A stretch of 64,000 bases of DNA. It comes from Cupriavidus sp. WGlv3 (lineage in GTDB: Bacteria > Pseudomonadota > Gammaproteobacteria > Burkholderiales > Burkholderiaceae). A program made the translations under genes and the position numbers. This document shows, piece after piece, positions 8,149 to 18,885 of this stretch (within the stretch, counting starts at the first letter, position 1; every line of letters starts with the position of its first letter). Location of the stretch: contig NZ_JALHRX010000007.1 in the NCBI RefSeq assembly GCF_023952475.1, positions 186,001 through 250,000 of the forward strand, in the 5' to 3' direction. The notes under the pieces were generated by a model. That model searched no databases. It saw nothing but the letters and a program-made list of their open reading frames with translations, and was not told the origin of the DNA.

Positions 8149-9606
8149 TTACCCCAGCTTCTTCCTCAGCAACTCATTCACCTGCGCCGGATTCGCCTTG
8201 CCCTTGGTCGCCTTCATCGCCTGTCCGACCAGCGCGTTGAACGCCTTTTCCTTGCCCGAGCGGAATTCCTCGACCGACTTGGCATTGGCGGCCAGCACGT
8301 CGTCGATGATCTTTTCCAGCTCGCCGCTGTCGGACATCTGCTTCAGCCCCTTGGCCGCGATGATGGCGTCGGCGTCGCCGCCATGCTCGCCCGCCCACAT
8401 GGCCGGGAACACGTCCTTCTTGGCGGTGTTGTTCGACACCGTGCCGTCGGCGATGCGCGCCAGCAGCTTGGCCAGTTGCGCCGGCGTGACCGGAGCCGCG
8501 TCGATGGCGATGCCTTCGCGGTTGAGTTGCGAGGCCACGTCGCCCATCAGCCAGTTGGCGGCGGGCTTGGCGCTGGCGGTGCCCGCGCCGGCGACCACGG
8601 CTTCGAAGTAGGCGGCATAGGCCTTGGTCGCGGTCAGCATGGTGGCGTCATAGGCCGACAGGCCGTATTGCGCGACGAAGCGCGCCTGCATCGCCGCCGG
8701 CAGCTCCGGCAGTTCGCCGCGCACGCGCTCGATCCAGCCGGCGTCGATTTCCAGCGGCATCAGGTCCGGATCGGGGAAGTAGCGGTAGTCGTGCGCGTCT
8801 TCCTTGGTGCGCATGGCGCGGGTTTCGCCGGTGTCGGGGTCGAACAGCACGGTGGCCTGCTGGATCTTGCGGCCGTCCTCGATCTCGGCGATCTGCCACT
8901 GCACCTCGTATTCGATGGCCTGCTGCAGGAAGCGGAACGAGTTCAGGTTCTTGATCTCGCGGCGCGTGCCGAATTCCTTCTGGCCGAGCGGGCGCACCGA
9001 CACGTTGGCGTCGCAGCGGAAGCTGCCTTCCTGCATGTTGCCGTCGCAGATGCCCAGCCACACCACCAGCGAGTGCAGCGCCTTGGCATAGGCCACCGCT
9101 TCGGCGGCGCTGCGCATGTCGGGCTCGGTGACGATTTCGAGCAGCGGCGTGCCGGCGCGGTTCAGGTCGATGCCGGTCATGCCGGCAAAGTCTTCGTGCA
9201 GCGACTTGCCCGCGTCTTCTTCCAGGTGCGCGCGCGTCAGGTTGACGGTCTTCTCGTAGGACTCGCCCTGCTTGCCCTCGACCTGGATGGTGATGGTGCC
9301 GCCCTGCACCACCGGGATCTCGTACTGGCTGATCTGGTAGCCCTTGGGCAGGTCGGGGTAGAAGTAGTTCTTGCGCGCAAACACGCTGCGCGGCGCGATG
9401 GTGGCGCCGATCGCCAGGCCGAACTGGATCGCGCGCTCGACCGCGCCCTGGTTGAGCACCGGCAGCACGCCCGGCAACGCCAGGTCAACCGGCGATGCCT
9501 GCGTGTTGGCCTCGGCGCCGAAGGCGGTGGAGGTGCCGGAAAAAATCTTGGAGGCCGTCGACAGCTGCGCGTGCGTTTCGAGGCCGATCACCACTTCCCA
9601 TTGCAT
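8149..9606 (-). CDS. gatB: Aspartyl/glutamyl-tRNA(Asn/Gln) amidotransferase subunit B
   Basis: 485 residues, beginning [17 protein letters not shown], the canonical GatB start, with [17 protein letters not shown] and the C-terminal YqeY-like tail domain ending [10 protein letters not shown]. GatB binds the misacylated Glu-tRNA(Gln) or Asp-tRNA(Asn), activates the carboxylate with ATP and receives ammonia from GatA. ATG at 9606 has AGGAA 8 bases upstream. It is separated from gatA by a lipoprotein gene and a hydrolase gene on the same strand, whereas gatC-gatA-gatB is normally contiguous. Confidence 0.97.
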   Translation of the reverse strand: MQWEVVIGLETHAQLSTASKIFSGTSTAFGAEANTQASPVDLALPGVLPVLNQGAVERAIQFGLAIGATIAPRSVFARKNYFYPDLPKGYQISQYEIPVVQGGTITIQVEGKQGESYEKTVNLTRAHLEEDAGKSLHEDFAGMTGIDLNRAGTPLLEIVTEPDMRSAAEAVAYAKALHSLVVWLGICDGNMQEGSFRCDANVSVRPLGQKEFGTRREIKNLNSFRFLQQAIEYEVQWQIAEIEDGRKIQQATVLFDPDTGETRAMRTKEDAHDYRYFPDPDLMPLEIDAGWIERVRGELPELPAAMQARFVAQYGLSAYDATMLTATKAYAAYFEAVVAGAGTASAKPAANWLMGDVASQLNREGIAIDAAPVTPAQLAKLLARIADGTVSNNTAKKDVFPAMWAGEHGGDADAIIAAKGLKQMSDSGELEKIIDDVLAANAKSVEEFRSGKEKAFNALVGQAMKATKGKANPAQVNELLRKKLG

Positions 9607-9695
9607 GGCGGTATTCCTGTTCGGTTCTTTCGGTGTTGTCTGTTGCGAGGGAGCGGCAGCGCCGCCCCGGTGTTCTGTCTGGTCTTGCGTGGCGG

Positions 9696-10805
9696 TCAGG
9701 GGTCGGGACTGGCCAGCCAGGAGTCGAGCTGCGCCAGCGCGGCCACGCGCGCCACCGCGTCGCCGCCGACGGTAACGCTCTGGCCCTTGCGCATGGCGGC
9801 GGCGGGCACGTCGGTGCGCCGATGCAGCTCGCTGGTGCCGTCGAAGCCGTGATAGGCACCCGGGTAGATCTCCAGCCGGAAGCGCGCGCCCGGCTGGCGC
9901 GCCTGTACCGCGCTCTGCAGCATGGCGCAGCGGGTCGCAGGGGTCCAGTCGTCGGCGCCGCCGATCATCAGCAGCAGCGGCGCGCGCAGGCGGAAGCTGT
10001 GCTGCTGCACCGCGCGCTTGCAGCCTGGATAGAACGCCACCGCGCGCTCGACCGTCGGCGTGCCCGCCGGCCACGGGCGGCTGGCGTCGACGGTGGCCAG
10101 CACCGCCTGCGCGCCGTTCGACCAGCCCAGCAGCACGATGCGCGCGGCATCGACCGCGGGCTGCTGCGCCACCCAGCGCAGCGCGGCGAGCGCGTCGGCG
10201 CGGCGGGTGCGGTCGTCGATGGCGCGGTTGTCGATGGGCTCGGCGCAGATGCCGTGGGGCTTGCCGCGCGCGCTGAAGCTGTCGGGCATCAGCACCGCGT
10301 AGCCGCGTTCGGTGAGCCAGTGCGCGTATTCGCGGTAGCGTTGCTGCAGCAGCGCGGCAACGTCCGCGGTGTCGGTGCCCGTTGCCGCCGCGGTGCCGTC
10401 GCGCGCGGCGCGCTGCGCCAGCAGGCCGCCGCAGCCATGCAGCGCCACCACTACCGGCAGCGCGCGCGGCGTGTTGCCTTCGCGCGGCACGAACCAGTAG
10501 GCGGTCAGCGCCGGCGTGGCGGCATCGCCGCGCAGCTGGACCCGCTGCGCGGGCACGGGCGCGACTGCCGCCCTGGCTGCGGCCGATGAGGCCGGCGCGG
10601 CGCGGCTCACCGCGTTGGGCGCCAGTGCGCCCGCCGGCGTCAGCGGTGCCGGCGCGTCCAGCGCGGGCGCCGGCAGGTCCGGCGTATGCGCCGCGGCGCC
10701 GGCCATCCACGCGCTAAACCCCAGCGCCACCGCGGCGCGCAGCCACGCGCCCGCCGGGCGGGCGGCGCGCGGAGCGGGTTGCGGGGGGATGTGGGCGTGG
10801 ACCAT
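9696..10805 (-). CDS. Dienelactone-hydrolase-like alpha/beta hydrolase, probably exported
   Basis: 369 residues. An N-terminal hydrophobic stretch (about 21-40, ending in AGAAAH) looks like a signal or anchor, followed by an Ala/Pro-rich linker. The hydrolase core shows the oxyanion region ALHGCGG, nucleophile elbow LGWSNGAQ, catalytic Asp in IGGADDWTP and His in YPGAYHGFD, the order and spacing of the dienelactone hydrolase family. The substrate is unknown. No strong ribosome site precedes the ATG, 26 bp after the lipoprotein gene stop, so translation may be coupled. It sits inside the gatCAB locus. Confidence 0.83.
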   Translation of the reverse strand: MVHAHIPPQPAPRAARPAGAWLRAAVALGFSAWMAGAAAHTPDLPAPALDAPAPLTPAGALAPNAVSRAAPASSAAARAAVAPVPAQRVQLRGDAATPALTAYWFVPREGNTPRALPVVVALHGCGGLLAQRAARDGTAAATGTDTADVAALLQQRYREYAHWLTERGYAVLMPDSFSARGKPHGICAEPIDNRAIDDRTRRADALAALRWVAQQPAVDAARIVLLGWSNGAQAVLATVDASRPWPAGTPTVERAVAFYPGCKRAVQQHSFRLRAPLLLMIGGADDWTPATRCAMLQSAVQARQPGARFRLEIYPGAYHGFDGTSELHRRTDVPAAAMRKGQSVTVGGDAVARVAALAQLDSWLASPDP

Positions 10806-10831
10806 GGCCGGCTGCTAGGGCTTCAGTGGCT

Positions 10832-11290
10832 TCAGCGCGTGCGGGCGCACGCGCCGGTGCCCGGCTCGAACATCACCGGCCAGGCCTCTTCATAGATGCC
10901 GGGGGTGCAGCGCTGCTGGCAGTTGGCGTGCGCCAGCGTGACGCGGCGCGGGTCCTGCCAGACCATCAGCTTGCAGCCGCTGCCATCGTTGGCGCGCAGC
11001 TCGATATGCGGCTTCTTCTGGACCTGGCGGAAATCTGCCAGGTTGAAGCTGCACGAGCCGCGCTTGCCGACCCACAGCTTCCACGACAACTGCTGCACGC
11101 TGTTGTCTGCAATGCGCAGCTGCGCGTCTTCGCGGAAGCCGTCTTCCTCGGTGCGGCGGCAGTCGCCGGCCAGGTCGATGTCGCGGCTGGCGATCGGCGT
11201 GGGCTTGCCGATGATCGGCAGCTGGATGCAGCCGGCGACGAGCGCGGCGAGCGCCGCGGCGGCAAGCAGGCGGAGCAGGGTGCGGGTCAT
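10832..11290 (-). CDS. Uncharacterised lipoprotein inside the gat locus
   Basis: 152 residues. A lipoprotein signal peptide (MTRTLLRLLAAAALAALVAGC) ends in lipobox VAGC with the acylated Cys at residue 21. The mature part has six further Cys, at least some of which could be disulfide bonded (for example GDCRRTEED, GKRGSCSF, CQQRCTPG), and no family I can name. The ATG lies 2 bp after the gatA stop with a poor ribosome site, suggesting translational coupling to gatA. Function unknown. Confidence 0.75.
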   Translation of the reverse strand: MTRTLLRLLAAAALAALVAGCIQLPIIGKPTPIASRDIDLAGDCRRTEEDGFREDAQLRIADNSVQQLSWKLWVGKRGSCSFNLADFRQVQKKPHIELRANDGSGCKLMVWQDPRRVTLAHANCQQRCTPGIYEEAWPVMFEPGTGACARTR

Positions 11291-11292
11291 GG

Positions 11293-12798
11293 TCAGGCCT
11301 TGGCGGGGCGGCGCAGGTGCCAGTCGGTCGCCTGCTGGAACGCGTGCGCGGCCTGCAGCAGGCGCGCTTCGTCGAAGTAGTTGCCGATCAGCTGCAGGCC
11401 CACGGGCATGTTGCCCGCGCCGAAGCCGCACGGCACGCTCATGCCGGGCAGGCCAGCCAGGCTGGTCGACAGCGTGAAGATATCGGCCAGGTACATCTGC
11501 ACCGGGTCCGAGGTCTTCTCGCCCAGTTTCCACGCCACCGTCGGCGCCACCGGGCCCATGATCACGTCGCACTGGGCGAAGGCGCGCTGGAAGTCGTCGG
11601 CGATGATGCGGCGGATCTTCTGCGCCTGCAGGTAGTAGGCGTCGTAGTAGCCGTGCGACAGCACGTAGGTGCCGACCATGATGCGGCGCTTGACCTCGGC
11701 CCCGAAGCCTTCGGCGCGGCTCTTCTTGTACATGTCGAGCAGGTCGCGGTACGCGGCGGCGCGGTGGCCGTAGCGCACCCCGTCGAAGCGCGACAGGTTG
11801 GACGAGGCCTCGGCCGGCGCGATCACGTAGTACACCGGGATCGACAGCTCGGTCTTGGGCAGCGACACCTCGACCAGCGTGGCGCCCAGCTTCTCGTACT
11901 CGGCCAGCGCCGCGCGCACGGCCTGCTCGACGTCGGCCGCCAGGCCCTTGCCGAAGTACTCCTTCGGCAGGCCGATGCGCAGGCCCGCCAGCGGGCGCTC
12001 GGCGCTGGCGCCCGCGCGCGGCTGGCCCAGCAGGCGGGTGTAGTCCTCGTCCACGCCGCCCTGCGCGGGCGGGATGCTGGTCGAATCCTTCGGGTCGAAG
12101 CCGGCCATGGCGTTGAGCAGCAGCGCGCAGTCCTCGGCGGTGTGGGCCATCGGGCCGCCCTGGTCCAGCGACGAGGCAAAGGCGATCATGCCGTAGCGCG
12201 ACACGCGGCCGTAGGTCGGCTTGATGCCGGTGATGCCCGAGAACGATGCCGGCTGGCGGATCGAGCCGCCGGTGTCGGTGCCGGTGGCGGCGGGCGCGAG
12301 GCCGGCGGCGACCGCCGCGGCCGAGCCGCCCGACGAGCCGCCGGGCACGCGGCTGGCGTCCCACGGGTTGCGCACCGGGCCGAAATGCGAGTTTTCGTTG
12401 GACGAGCCCATCGCGAATTCGTCCATGTTGGTCTTGCCCAGCGTGACCATGCCGGCGGCGGCCATGCGCTCGACCACGGTGGCGTCGAACGGGCTTTCGT
12501 AGTTGCCCAGCATCTTCGAGCCGGCAGTGGCGCGCCAGCCGCGCGTGACGAACACATCCTTGTGGGCGACCGGCACGCCGGTCAGCGGCGCGGCCTCGCC
12601 ACGCGCGCGGCGTGCGTCGGCGGCGCGGGCCTGGGCCAGGGTCAGCTCGGCATCGACGTGGATAAAGGCGTTGAGCGCGGCGGCCTGCTCGATGCGGGCC
12701 AGGTACTCGCGCGCGAGTTCCTCGGCGGAGACGGTGCGCGCGGCCAGGGCGTCGGCAAGCTGGCGCAGGGAGGTCACGGAATCAGCGGAAAAGGGCAT
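11293..12798 (-). CDS. gatA: Aspartyl/glutamyl-tRNA(Asn/Gln) amidotransferase subunit A
   Basis: 501 residues of the amidase-signature family. The catalytic Lys is in VAHKDVF (about residue 78), and the Ser-rich motif is in [15 protein letters not shown] followed by [13 protein letters not shown], giving the Ser-cisSer-Lys triad that releases ammonia from glutamine for the GatB site. It follows gatC by about 80 bp on the minus strand. Length and motifs are normal. Confidence 0.97.
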   Translation of the reverse strand: MPFSADSVTSLRQLADALAARTVSAEELAREYLARIEQAAALNAFIHVDAELTLAQARAADARRARGEAAPLTGVPVAHKDVFVTRGWRATAGSKMLGNYESPFDATVVERMAAAGMVTLGKTNMDEFAMGSSNENSHFGPVRNPWDASRVPGGSSGGSAAAVAAGLAPAATGTDTGGSIRQPASFSGITGIKPTYGRVSRYGMIAFASSLDQGGPMAHTAEDCALLLNAMAGFDPKDSTSIPPAQGGVDEDYTRLLGQPRAGASAERPLAGLRIGLPKEYFGKGLAADVEQAVRAALAEYEKLGATLVEVSLPKTELSIPVYYVIAPAEASSNLSRFDGVRYGHRAAAYRDLLDMYKKSRAEGFGAEVKRRIMVGTYVLSHGYYDAYYLQAQKIRRIIADDFQRAFAQCDVIMGPVAPTVAWKLGEKTSDPVQMYLADIFTLSTSLAGLPGMSVPCGFGAGNMPVGLQLIGNYFDEARLLQAAHAFQQATDWHLRRPAKA

Positions 12799-12877
12799 GA
12801 CAGTCGGTTGGCATCAGGGGTGTTGTACTGGCGGGCGGACCGTGGCGCGCCTGGCGGCGGCACGGGCCGGGCAAGGG

Positions 12878-13177
12878 TCATTCGATGACCTTGGGCACCA
12901 GGTACAGGCCGTTTTCGGTGGCCGGCGCGGGGCGCTGGTAGTCGGCGCGGCGGTCGGCTTCGGTGACCACGTCCTCGCGCAGGCGCTGGACCATGTCGCG
13001 CACCGCCGACAGCGGATGTGCCAGCGGCTCGATGCCGGTGGTATCGACCGCCTGCATCTGCTCGACCAGCGAGAAAAAGTTGTTCAGCTGCGCAAGCGTC
13101 TGGGCGGCCTCGTCATCACTGGTTTCGATGCGGGCGAGGTGGGCAATGCGCTTGACGTCGGATAGGTCGAGGGCCAT
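12878..13177 (-). CDS. gatC: Aspartyl/glutamyl-tRNA(Asn/Gln) amidotransferase subunit C
   Basis: 99 residues, beginning [18 protein letters not shown], with [14 protein letters not shown] and a C-terminal LVPKVIE, all typical of GatC. It is the small belt subunit that stabilises the GatA-GatB complex. First gene of the locus, with a long (about 600 bp) regulatory region shared with divergent mreB. Confidence 0.96.
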   Translation of the reverse strand: MALDLSDVKRIAHLARIETSDDEAAQTLAQLNNFFSLVEQMQAVDTTGIEPLAHPLSAVRDMVQRLREDVVTEADRRADYQRPAPATENGLYLVPKVIE

Positions 13178-13304
13178 GGCGTGGTGGGTCGATGCTCGGA
13201 TACTGGGATACGAAGGGCGGCGCGGGCGGCGCCGGCGGCTGGCTCACGGGGCCGTTGCGTCGCATGGCCCTGAGCCTGACCGCAGGCACCGGAGCGCACG
13301 CCGC

Positions 13305-13359
13305 AGTCGCCAGAATTGCAGGTATTTTCAGGCTGTAAACGCCCGAAGTCGCCAGAATT
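13305..13359. repeat. 13-bp direct repeat spaced 42 bp
   Basis: AGTCGCCAGAATT occurs at 13305-13317 and again at 13347-13359. The 42-bp period is four helical turns, as expected for two sites bound on the same DNA face. The second copy overlaps the proposed gatC -10 box. Confidence 0.55.
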
Positions 13360-13362
13360 ATA
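13357..13362 (-). promoter_or_regulatory. -10 box for gatC-gatA
   Basis: A perfect TATAAT on the minus strand, about 180 bp upstream of the gatC ATG. The matching -35 at 16-17 bp (TCGGTA) is poor, so an activator or the adjoining direct repeats may matter. Confidence 0.4.
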
Positions 13363-13464
13363 AGGTATCATTGCGAGTTACCGACCTTTGGCAACGCCTA
13401 CGCCACATGGCCTGCGGCCGGCGCCTCCGCGCCCGGTGTCCGAAGGCGCCCGAAGGGCAAACCT

Positions 13465-14824
<1,360 letters not shown>

Positions 14825-14837
14825 GAAGGACGCTCAC

Positions 14838-15020
14838 GTGGCGATGCGCGGCCTGCCGGATCGAGCGATCATGGCGGCGTCGCGGCGCCGCATCCGCCGG
14901 GGCCGGGCCCTGGCAGCTCCCGCCGCCCGACCGTGCCGCGCCTGTCCCCGCCAGGGGCCTGGGTGCGGCAAGGCGGGCGGCGGGGCGTTTCCGCGTGGCC
15001 TCCGGCCTTTGTTCGGGTAA
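14838..15020 (+). CDS. Possible 60-residue leader ORF between mreB and mreC
   Basis: A GTG-started frame with AAGGA 7 bases upstream runs 60 codons through the 196-bp mreB-mreC gap and ends in TAA immediately before the mreC ATG (TAA-ATG). The product is Arg-rich (AASRRRIRRGRALAAPAA) with four Cys and resembles no known family. mreC itself lacks a good ribosome site, so the frame might serve translational coupling. In DNA this GC-rich such frames also arise by chance; treat as tentative. Confidence 0.25.
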   Translation: MAMRGLPDRAIMAASRRRIRRGRALAAPAARPCRACPRQGPGCGKAGGGAFPRGLRPLFG

Positions 15021-15986
15021 ATGGATTACTCCCCTCCGCCGCTCTTCAAGCAAGGCACCTCGGCCGTCGCCAGGCTGGTCCTGTACGTGGGCATCGCGCT
15101 GGCGCTGCTGGTGGTCGACGCCCGTTTCGACGCGCTGCGCGTGGGCCGGCAGGTTGCCGCCACCGTGCTGATGCCGGTGGAGCGCCTGGTGCTGGCGCCG
15201 CGCGACGCGCTGCGCACCATGTTCGACTACGCCCAGTCGTCGGCGACGCTCGCCACCGAGAACCGCGAACTGCGCCAGAACGCGGTGCAGCAGGCGCAGG
15301 CGTCGGTACGCCAGGCGCAGCTCGAGGCCGAGAACAACCAGCTGCGCAAGCTGCTCGGGCTGGCGCAGCAGTCGGCCACGCCGGTGACCGCGGCCGAGAT
15401 CCTGTATGACGCGCGCGACCCGTACAGCCAGCGCATCGTGATCGACAAGGGCAGCCAGCACGGCCTGCGCGCCGGCTACCCGGTGATCGACGAGCGCGGC
15501 GTGGTGGGGCAGGTCACGCGCGTGTCGCCGTTCCAGTCCGAGGTGACGCTGCTGACCGACAAGGACCAGGCGATTCCGGTGCAGGTGGTGCGCAACGGCC
15601 TGCGCAGCGTGGCCTTCGGCGGCGCGCGCGCCGGCCACCTGGACCTGCGCTTCATGGCCGCCGCCGCCGACCTGCAGCAGGGCGACCTGCTGGTGACCTC
15701 GGGCCTGGACGGCACCTATCCGCCGGGCCTGCCGGTGGCGAAGATCGTGCAGATCGAGCGCAAGGCCGATACCGCGTTCTCGCGCGTCTATTGCGAGCCG
15801 GTGGCCGGCGTGCGCGCGCACCGCCAGTTGCTGGTGGTGCGCTACGACGCCGCCATCCCGGCGCGCGAAGCGGTCGAGGCCCGGCCAGAGGCGCCGGTCA
15901 AGGGCGCCAAGTCCGCCGCGGCACGCGCCGCCGCCGACAGCGCCGCGGCCGGCAAGGCCGCCCCTGCCAAGGAGGCACCACGGTGA
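15021..15986 (+). CDS. mreC: Rod shape-determining protein MreC
   Basis: 321 residues. N-terminus MDYSPPPLFKQG is the betaproteobacterial MreC start; one membrane helix at about residues 16-35; a coiled coil at about 70-113 (NRELRQNAVQQAQ, LEAENNQLRKLLG); then the periplasmic beta-barrel domains (GSQHGLRAGYPVID, TGDL-type loop as QQGDLLVTSGLDGTYPPGLP). A C-terminal Ala/Lys-rich tail of about 40 residues is extra. MreC activates PBP2-RodA. It overlaps mreD by GTGA. Confidence 0.96.
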   Translation: MDYSPPPLFKQGTSAVARLVLYVGIALALLVVDARFDALRVGRQVAATVLMPVERLVLAPRDALRTMFDYAQSSATLATENRELRQNAVQQAQASVRQAQLEAENNQLRKLLGLAQQSATPVTAAEILYDARDPYSQRIVIDKGSQHGLRAGYPVIDERGVVGQVTRVSPFQSEVTLLTDKDQAIPVQVVRNGLRSVAFGGARAGHLDLRFMAAAADLQQGDLLVTSGLDGTYPPGLPVAKIVQIERKADTAFSRVYCEPVAGVRAHRQLLVVRYDAAIPAREAVEARPEAPVKGAKSAAARAAADSAAAGKAAPAKEAPR

Positions 15987-16495
15987 CCAATCCCCAATAC
16001 CTGCTGCGGCCGGTCAATCCGGTCTTCATCGCCTTCAGCTTCGTGCTGGCGTTCCTGTTCAACCTGATGCCGTGGGGCACCACGCTGTGGATCCCGGACA
16101 TGGTGGCGCTGGTGCTGGTGTTCTGGAACATCCACCAGCCGCGCAAGGTGGGCATGGGCGTGGCCTTCCTGCTGGGCCTGCTGATGGACGTGCACGATGC
16201 CCGGCTGCTGGGCGAGCACGCGCTGGCGTACACGCTGCTGGCCTACTTCGCCATCACCATCCACCGGCGCGTGCTGTGGTTCACGGTCTATACCCAGGCG
16301 CTGCACGTGCTGCCGCTGCTGTTTATCGCGCACGCGGTGCCGGTGCTGATCCGGCTGGCGATGGGCGCGCCGCTGCCCGGCTGGCCGCTGCTGCTGGCGC
16401 CGGCGATCGAGGCGCTGCTGTGGCCGCTCGCCACCAGCCTGCTGCTGGCGCCGCAGCGCCGCTCGACCGATGTCGACGAGACCCGGCCGATCTGA
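15983..16495 (+). CDS. mreD: Rod shape-determining membrane protein MreD
   Basis: 170 residues, starting at GTG 15983, which overlaps the mreC stop (GTGA) and has GGAGG 7 bases upstream. About five to six membrane helices (FIAFSFVLAFLFNLMPWG, MVALVLVFWNIHQPRK, VGMGVAFLLGLLMDVHDARLLG). The GLLMDV segment is conserved in MreD. It joins MreC and the elongation PBP2-RodA complex in the inner membrane. Confidence 0.95.
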   Translation: MTNPQYLLRPVNPVFIAFSFVLAFLFNLMPWGTTLWIPDMVALVLVFWNIHQPRKVGMGVAFLLGLLMDVHDARLLGEHALAYTLLAYFAITIHRRVLWFTVYTQALHVLPLLFIAHAVPVLIRLAMGAPLPGWPLLLAPAIEALLWPLATSLLLAPQRRSTDVDETRPI

Positions 16496-16567
16496 CGTCG
16501 CCCTCGTCATTGCCGTCACTATCGCCAGCCACCGTCCACTACCGATTTCTCCAGGCCACGCAGTACC

Positions 16568-18874
16568 ATGACCGAAATCCGCAACGTCGAACTGGAAATC
16601 GGCCGCTTCCGCATCCGCGTGGCGGCCGCGGCGCTGTTTACGGTGGTCTGCTTCGGCCTGCTGTTCTCGCGCTTCCTGTGGCTGCAGTGGTACAAGCATG
16701 ACCAGTACTCGGCCAAGGCCGAGGACAACCGCATCTCGGTGGCGCCGATCGAGCCCAACCGCGGCATCATCATGGACCGCAACGGCATCGTGCTGGCGCG
16801 CAATTATTCGGCGTACACGCTGGAGATCACCCCATCCAAGCTGACCGATACGCTCGACAACACCATCGAGAGCCTGTCCGGCCTGGTCGAGATCCAGCCG
16901 CGCGACCGGCGCCGCTTCAAGCGGCTGATGGAAGAGTCGCGCAGCTTCGAAAGCCTGCCGATCCGCAGCCAGCTGACTGACGCGGAGGTGGCGCGCTTCT
17001 CCGCGCAGCGCTTCCGCTTTCCCGGCGTCGACGTGCGCGCGCGGCTGTTCCGCCAGTACCCGCTGGGTGAGTCGGCCTCGCACGTGGTTGGCTACCTGGG
17101 CCGGATCTCGCAGCGCGACCAGGAGCGCATCGAGGCCATGGACGAGGCCAACGATGCCGACAGCGCCAAGTACGATCCGCGCAAGGATGCCGACAACTAC
17201 AAGGGCACCAACTACATCGGCAAGATCGGCCTGGAGCAAAGCTACGAGAGCGAGCTGCACGGGCTGACCGGCTTCGAGGAAGTGGAAGTCAGCGCCGGCG
17301 GGCGTCCGATCCGCACGCTGTCGACCTCGCCCGCCACGCCCGGCAACAACCTGATCCTGTCGCTCGACATCCGCCTGCAGCAGCTGGCCGAGGCGCTCTA
17401 TGGCAACCGCCGCGGCGCGCTGGTGGCGATCGAGCCGTCCACCGGCGACATCCTCGCCTTCGTCTCCAAGCCGACCTTCGACCCCAACCTGTTCGTCGAG
17501 GGCATCGACACCAATACCTGGAACGAACTCAACGGCTCGCCCGACAAGCCGCTGCTGAACCGCCCGCTGCGTGGCACCTATCCGCCGGGCTCGACCTACA
17601 AGCCGTTCATGGCGCTGGCGGCGCTGACCACCGGCAAGCGCACCGCGAACTGGGGCATGTCGGATCCGGGCTTCTACACGCTGGGCAACCATACCTTCCG
17701 CGACGACAAGCCGGGCGGCCACGGCTGGGTCGACATGCACAGCTCGATCGTGCATTCGTGCGACACCTATTACTACGCGCTGGCGCGCGACATGGGCGTC
17801 AACGGCATCCATGACTTCATGAAGCCACTGGGCTTCGGCCAGATCACCGGCATCGACATCGAGGGCGAAAGCCGCGGCATCCTGCCGTCGACCGACTGGA
17901 AGCGCCGCGCCTACCGCAAGCCCGAGCAGCAGAAGTGGTACGAGGGCGAGACCATCTCGCTGGGCATCGGCCAGGGCTACAACAGCTTTACCATCCTGCA
18001 GCTGGCGCAGGCCACCTCGGTGATCGTCAACGACGGCAAGGTGATGAAGCCGCACCTGGTCAAGGCGGTCGAAGACGCAGTCACGCGCAAGCGCACGCTG
18101 ACCGTGCCCAAGGAAAGCTACACCATCCCGTTCAAGCAGGCCGACATCAACGTGATCAAGCGCGCCATGGTGGCGGTGACGCACTCGGGCACGGCCGCGC
18201 GCGTGTTTGCCGGCGCGGCCTACGAGTCCGCCGGCAAGACCGGCACGGCGCAGACCTACAGCCTGTCCAAGGGCGAGAAGTACAACCACCACGCGCTGGC
18301 CGAGCACAAGCGCGACCACTCGCTGTACACGGCCTTCGCGCCGGCCGACAACCCGAAGATCGCGATCGCGCTGATCGTCGAGAACGCCGGCTTCGGCGCC
18401 GCGGTGGCCGCGCCGATCGCGCGCAAGGTGATGGACTACTATCTGACCGGCAAGTGGCCCGCCGAGCTCGAGGCGATCGCGCCGCCCGCCGGCGAGCGCG
18501 TGGCTGGCCGCGCGCCGGTGGATACGCCGAGCGTGTTCACCACCGGCCAGACCGCCAGCATTGCCAGCGCCACGGTGATGTCCAGCGGCGGGGCACCGGC
18601 CAGCGGCGCAGACGCCAGCGCGGTGGCGGCGGCCTCGGCCGCGCAGGTGCCGACGCCGGAGGCGATCGCCGCGATGCTGGACCCCGACGCCATCGCCCCG
18701 GCCTCGGCGGTGCAGTCGCTGGACCAGCGCATGCTGCAGGCGCTGGGCCACAGCAAGCCGCAGACCCCCGCGCCGGCCTCGGCTGCGGCCGTGCCGGCCA
18801 AGGCGCCCGCACCCAAACCACGCGTCAGGCCCGTGGCTGCCAAGGCAGCCAGCGGGGCCGACGCCACTCGCTGA
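16568..18874 (+). CDS. mrdA: Penicillin-binding protein 2 (elongasome transpeptidase)
   Basis: 768 residues. Membrane anchor at about 19-40, dimerisation domain (RGIIMDRNGIVLARN), then the transpeptidase with STYK (Ser342), SCD (Ser397) and KTGTAQ (Lys557). It crosslinks lateral-wall peptidoglycan with RodA as glycosyltransferase. A C-terminal Ala/Pro/Lys-rich extension of about 130 residues follows the enzyme domain (from about 640) and is of low complexity. The gene lies 72 bp after mreD and 11 bp before rodA. Confidence 0.96.
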   Translation: MTEIRNVELEIGRFRIRVAAAALFTVVCFGLLFSRFLWLQWYKHDQYSAKAEDNRISVAPIEPNRGIIMDRNGIVLARNYSAYTLEITPSKLTDTLDNTIESLSGLVEIQPRDRRRFKRLMEESRSFESLPIRSQLTDAEVARFSAQRFRFPGVDVRARLFRQYPLGESASHVVGYLGRISQRDQERIEAMDEANDADSAKYDPRKDADNYKGTNYIGKIGLEQSYESELHGLTGFEEVEVSAGGRPIRTLSTSPATPGNNLILSLDIRLQQLAEALYGNRRGALVAIEPSTGDILAFVSKPTFDPNLFVEGIDTNTWNELNGSPDKPLLNRPLRGTYPPGSTYKPFMALAALTTGKRTANWGMSDPGFYTLGNHTFRDDKPGGHGWVDMHSSIVHSCDTYYYALARDMGVNGIHDFMKPLGFGQITGIDIEGESRGILPSTDWKRRAYRKPEQQKWYEGETISLGIGQGYNSFTILQLAQATSVIVNDGKVMKPHLVKAVEDAVTRKRTLTVPKESYTIPFKQADINVIKRAMVAVTHSGTAARVFAGAAYESAGKTGTAQTYSLSKGEKYNHHALAEHKRDHSLYTAFAPADNPKIAIALIVENAGFGAAVAAPIARKVMDYYLTGKWPAELEAIAPPAGERVAGRAPVDTPSVFTTGQTASIASATVMSSGGAPASGADASAVAAASAAQVPTPEAIAAMLDPDAIAPASAVQSLDQRMLQALGHSKPQTPAPASAAAVPAKAPAPKPRVRPVAAKAASGADATR

Positions 18875-18885
18875 AGGAGACGCGC

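Noticed and set aside
9607..10710. Upstream extension of the gatB frame by about 368 codons
   Set aside because: GatB homology starts exactly at [12 protein letters not shown] with a ribosome site; the extension is a shadow of the hydrolase gene.
15842..18751. A 969-codon open frame antisense to mreCD and mrdA
   Set aside because: It lies wholly opposite well-supported genes, its product is His/Arg/Gln-rich as expected for the reverse of GC-rich coding DNA, and it shows no domain or ribosome site.
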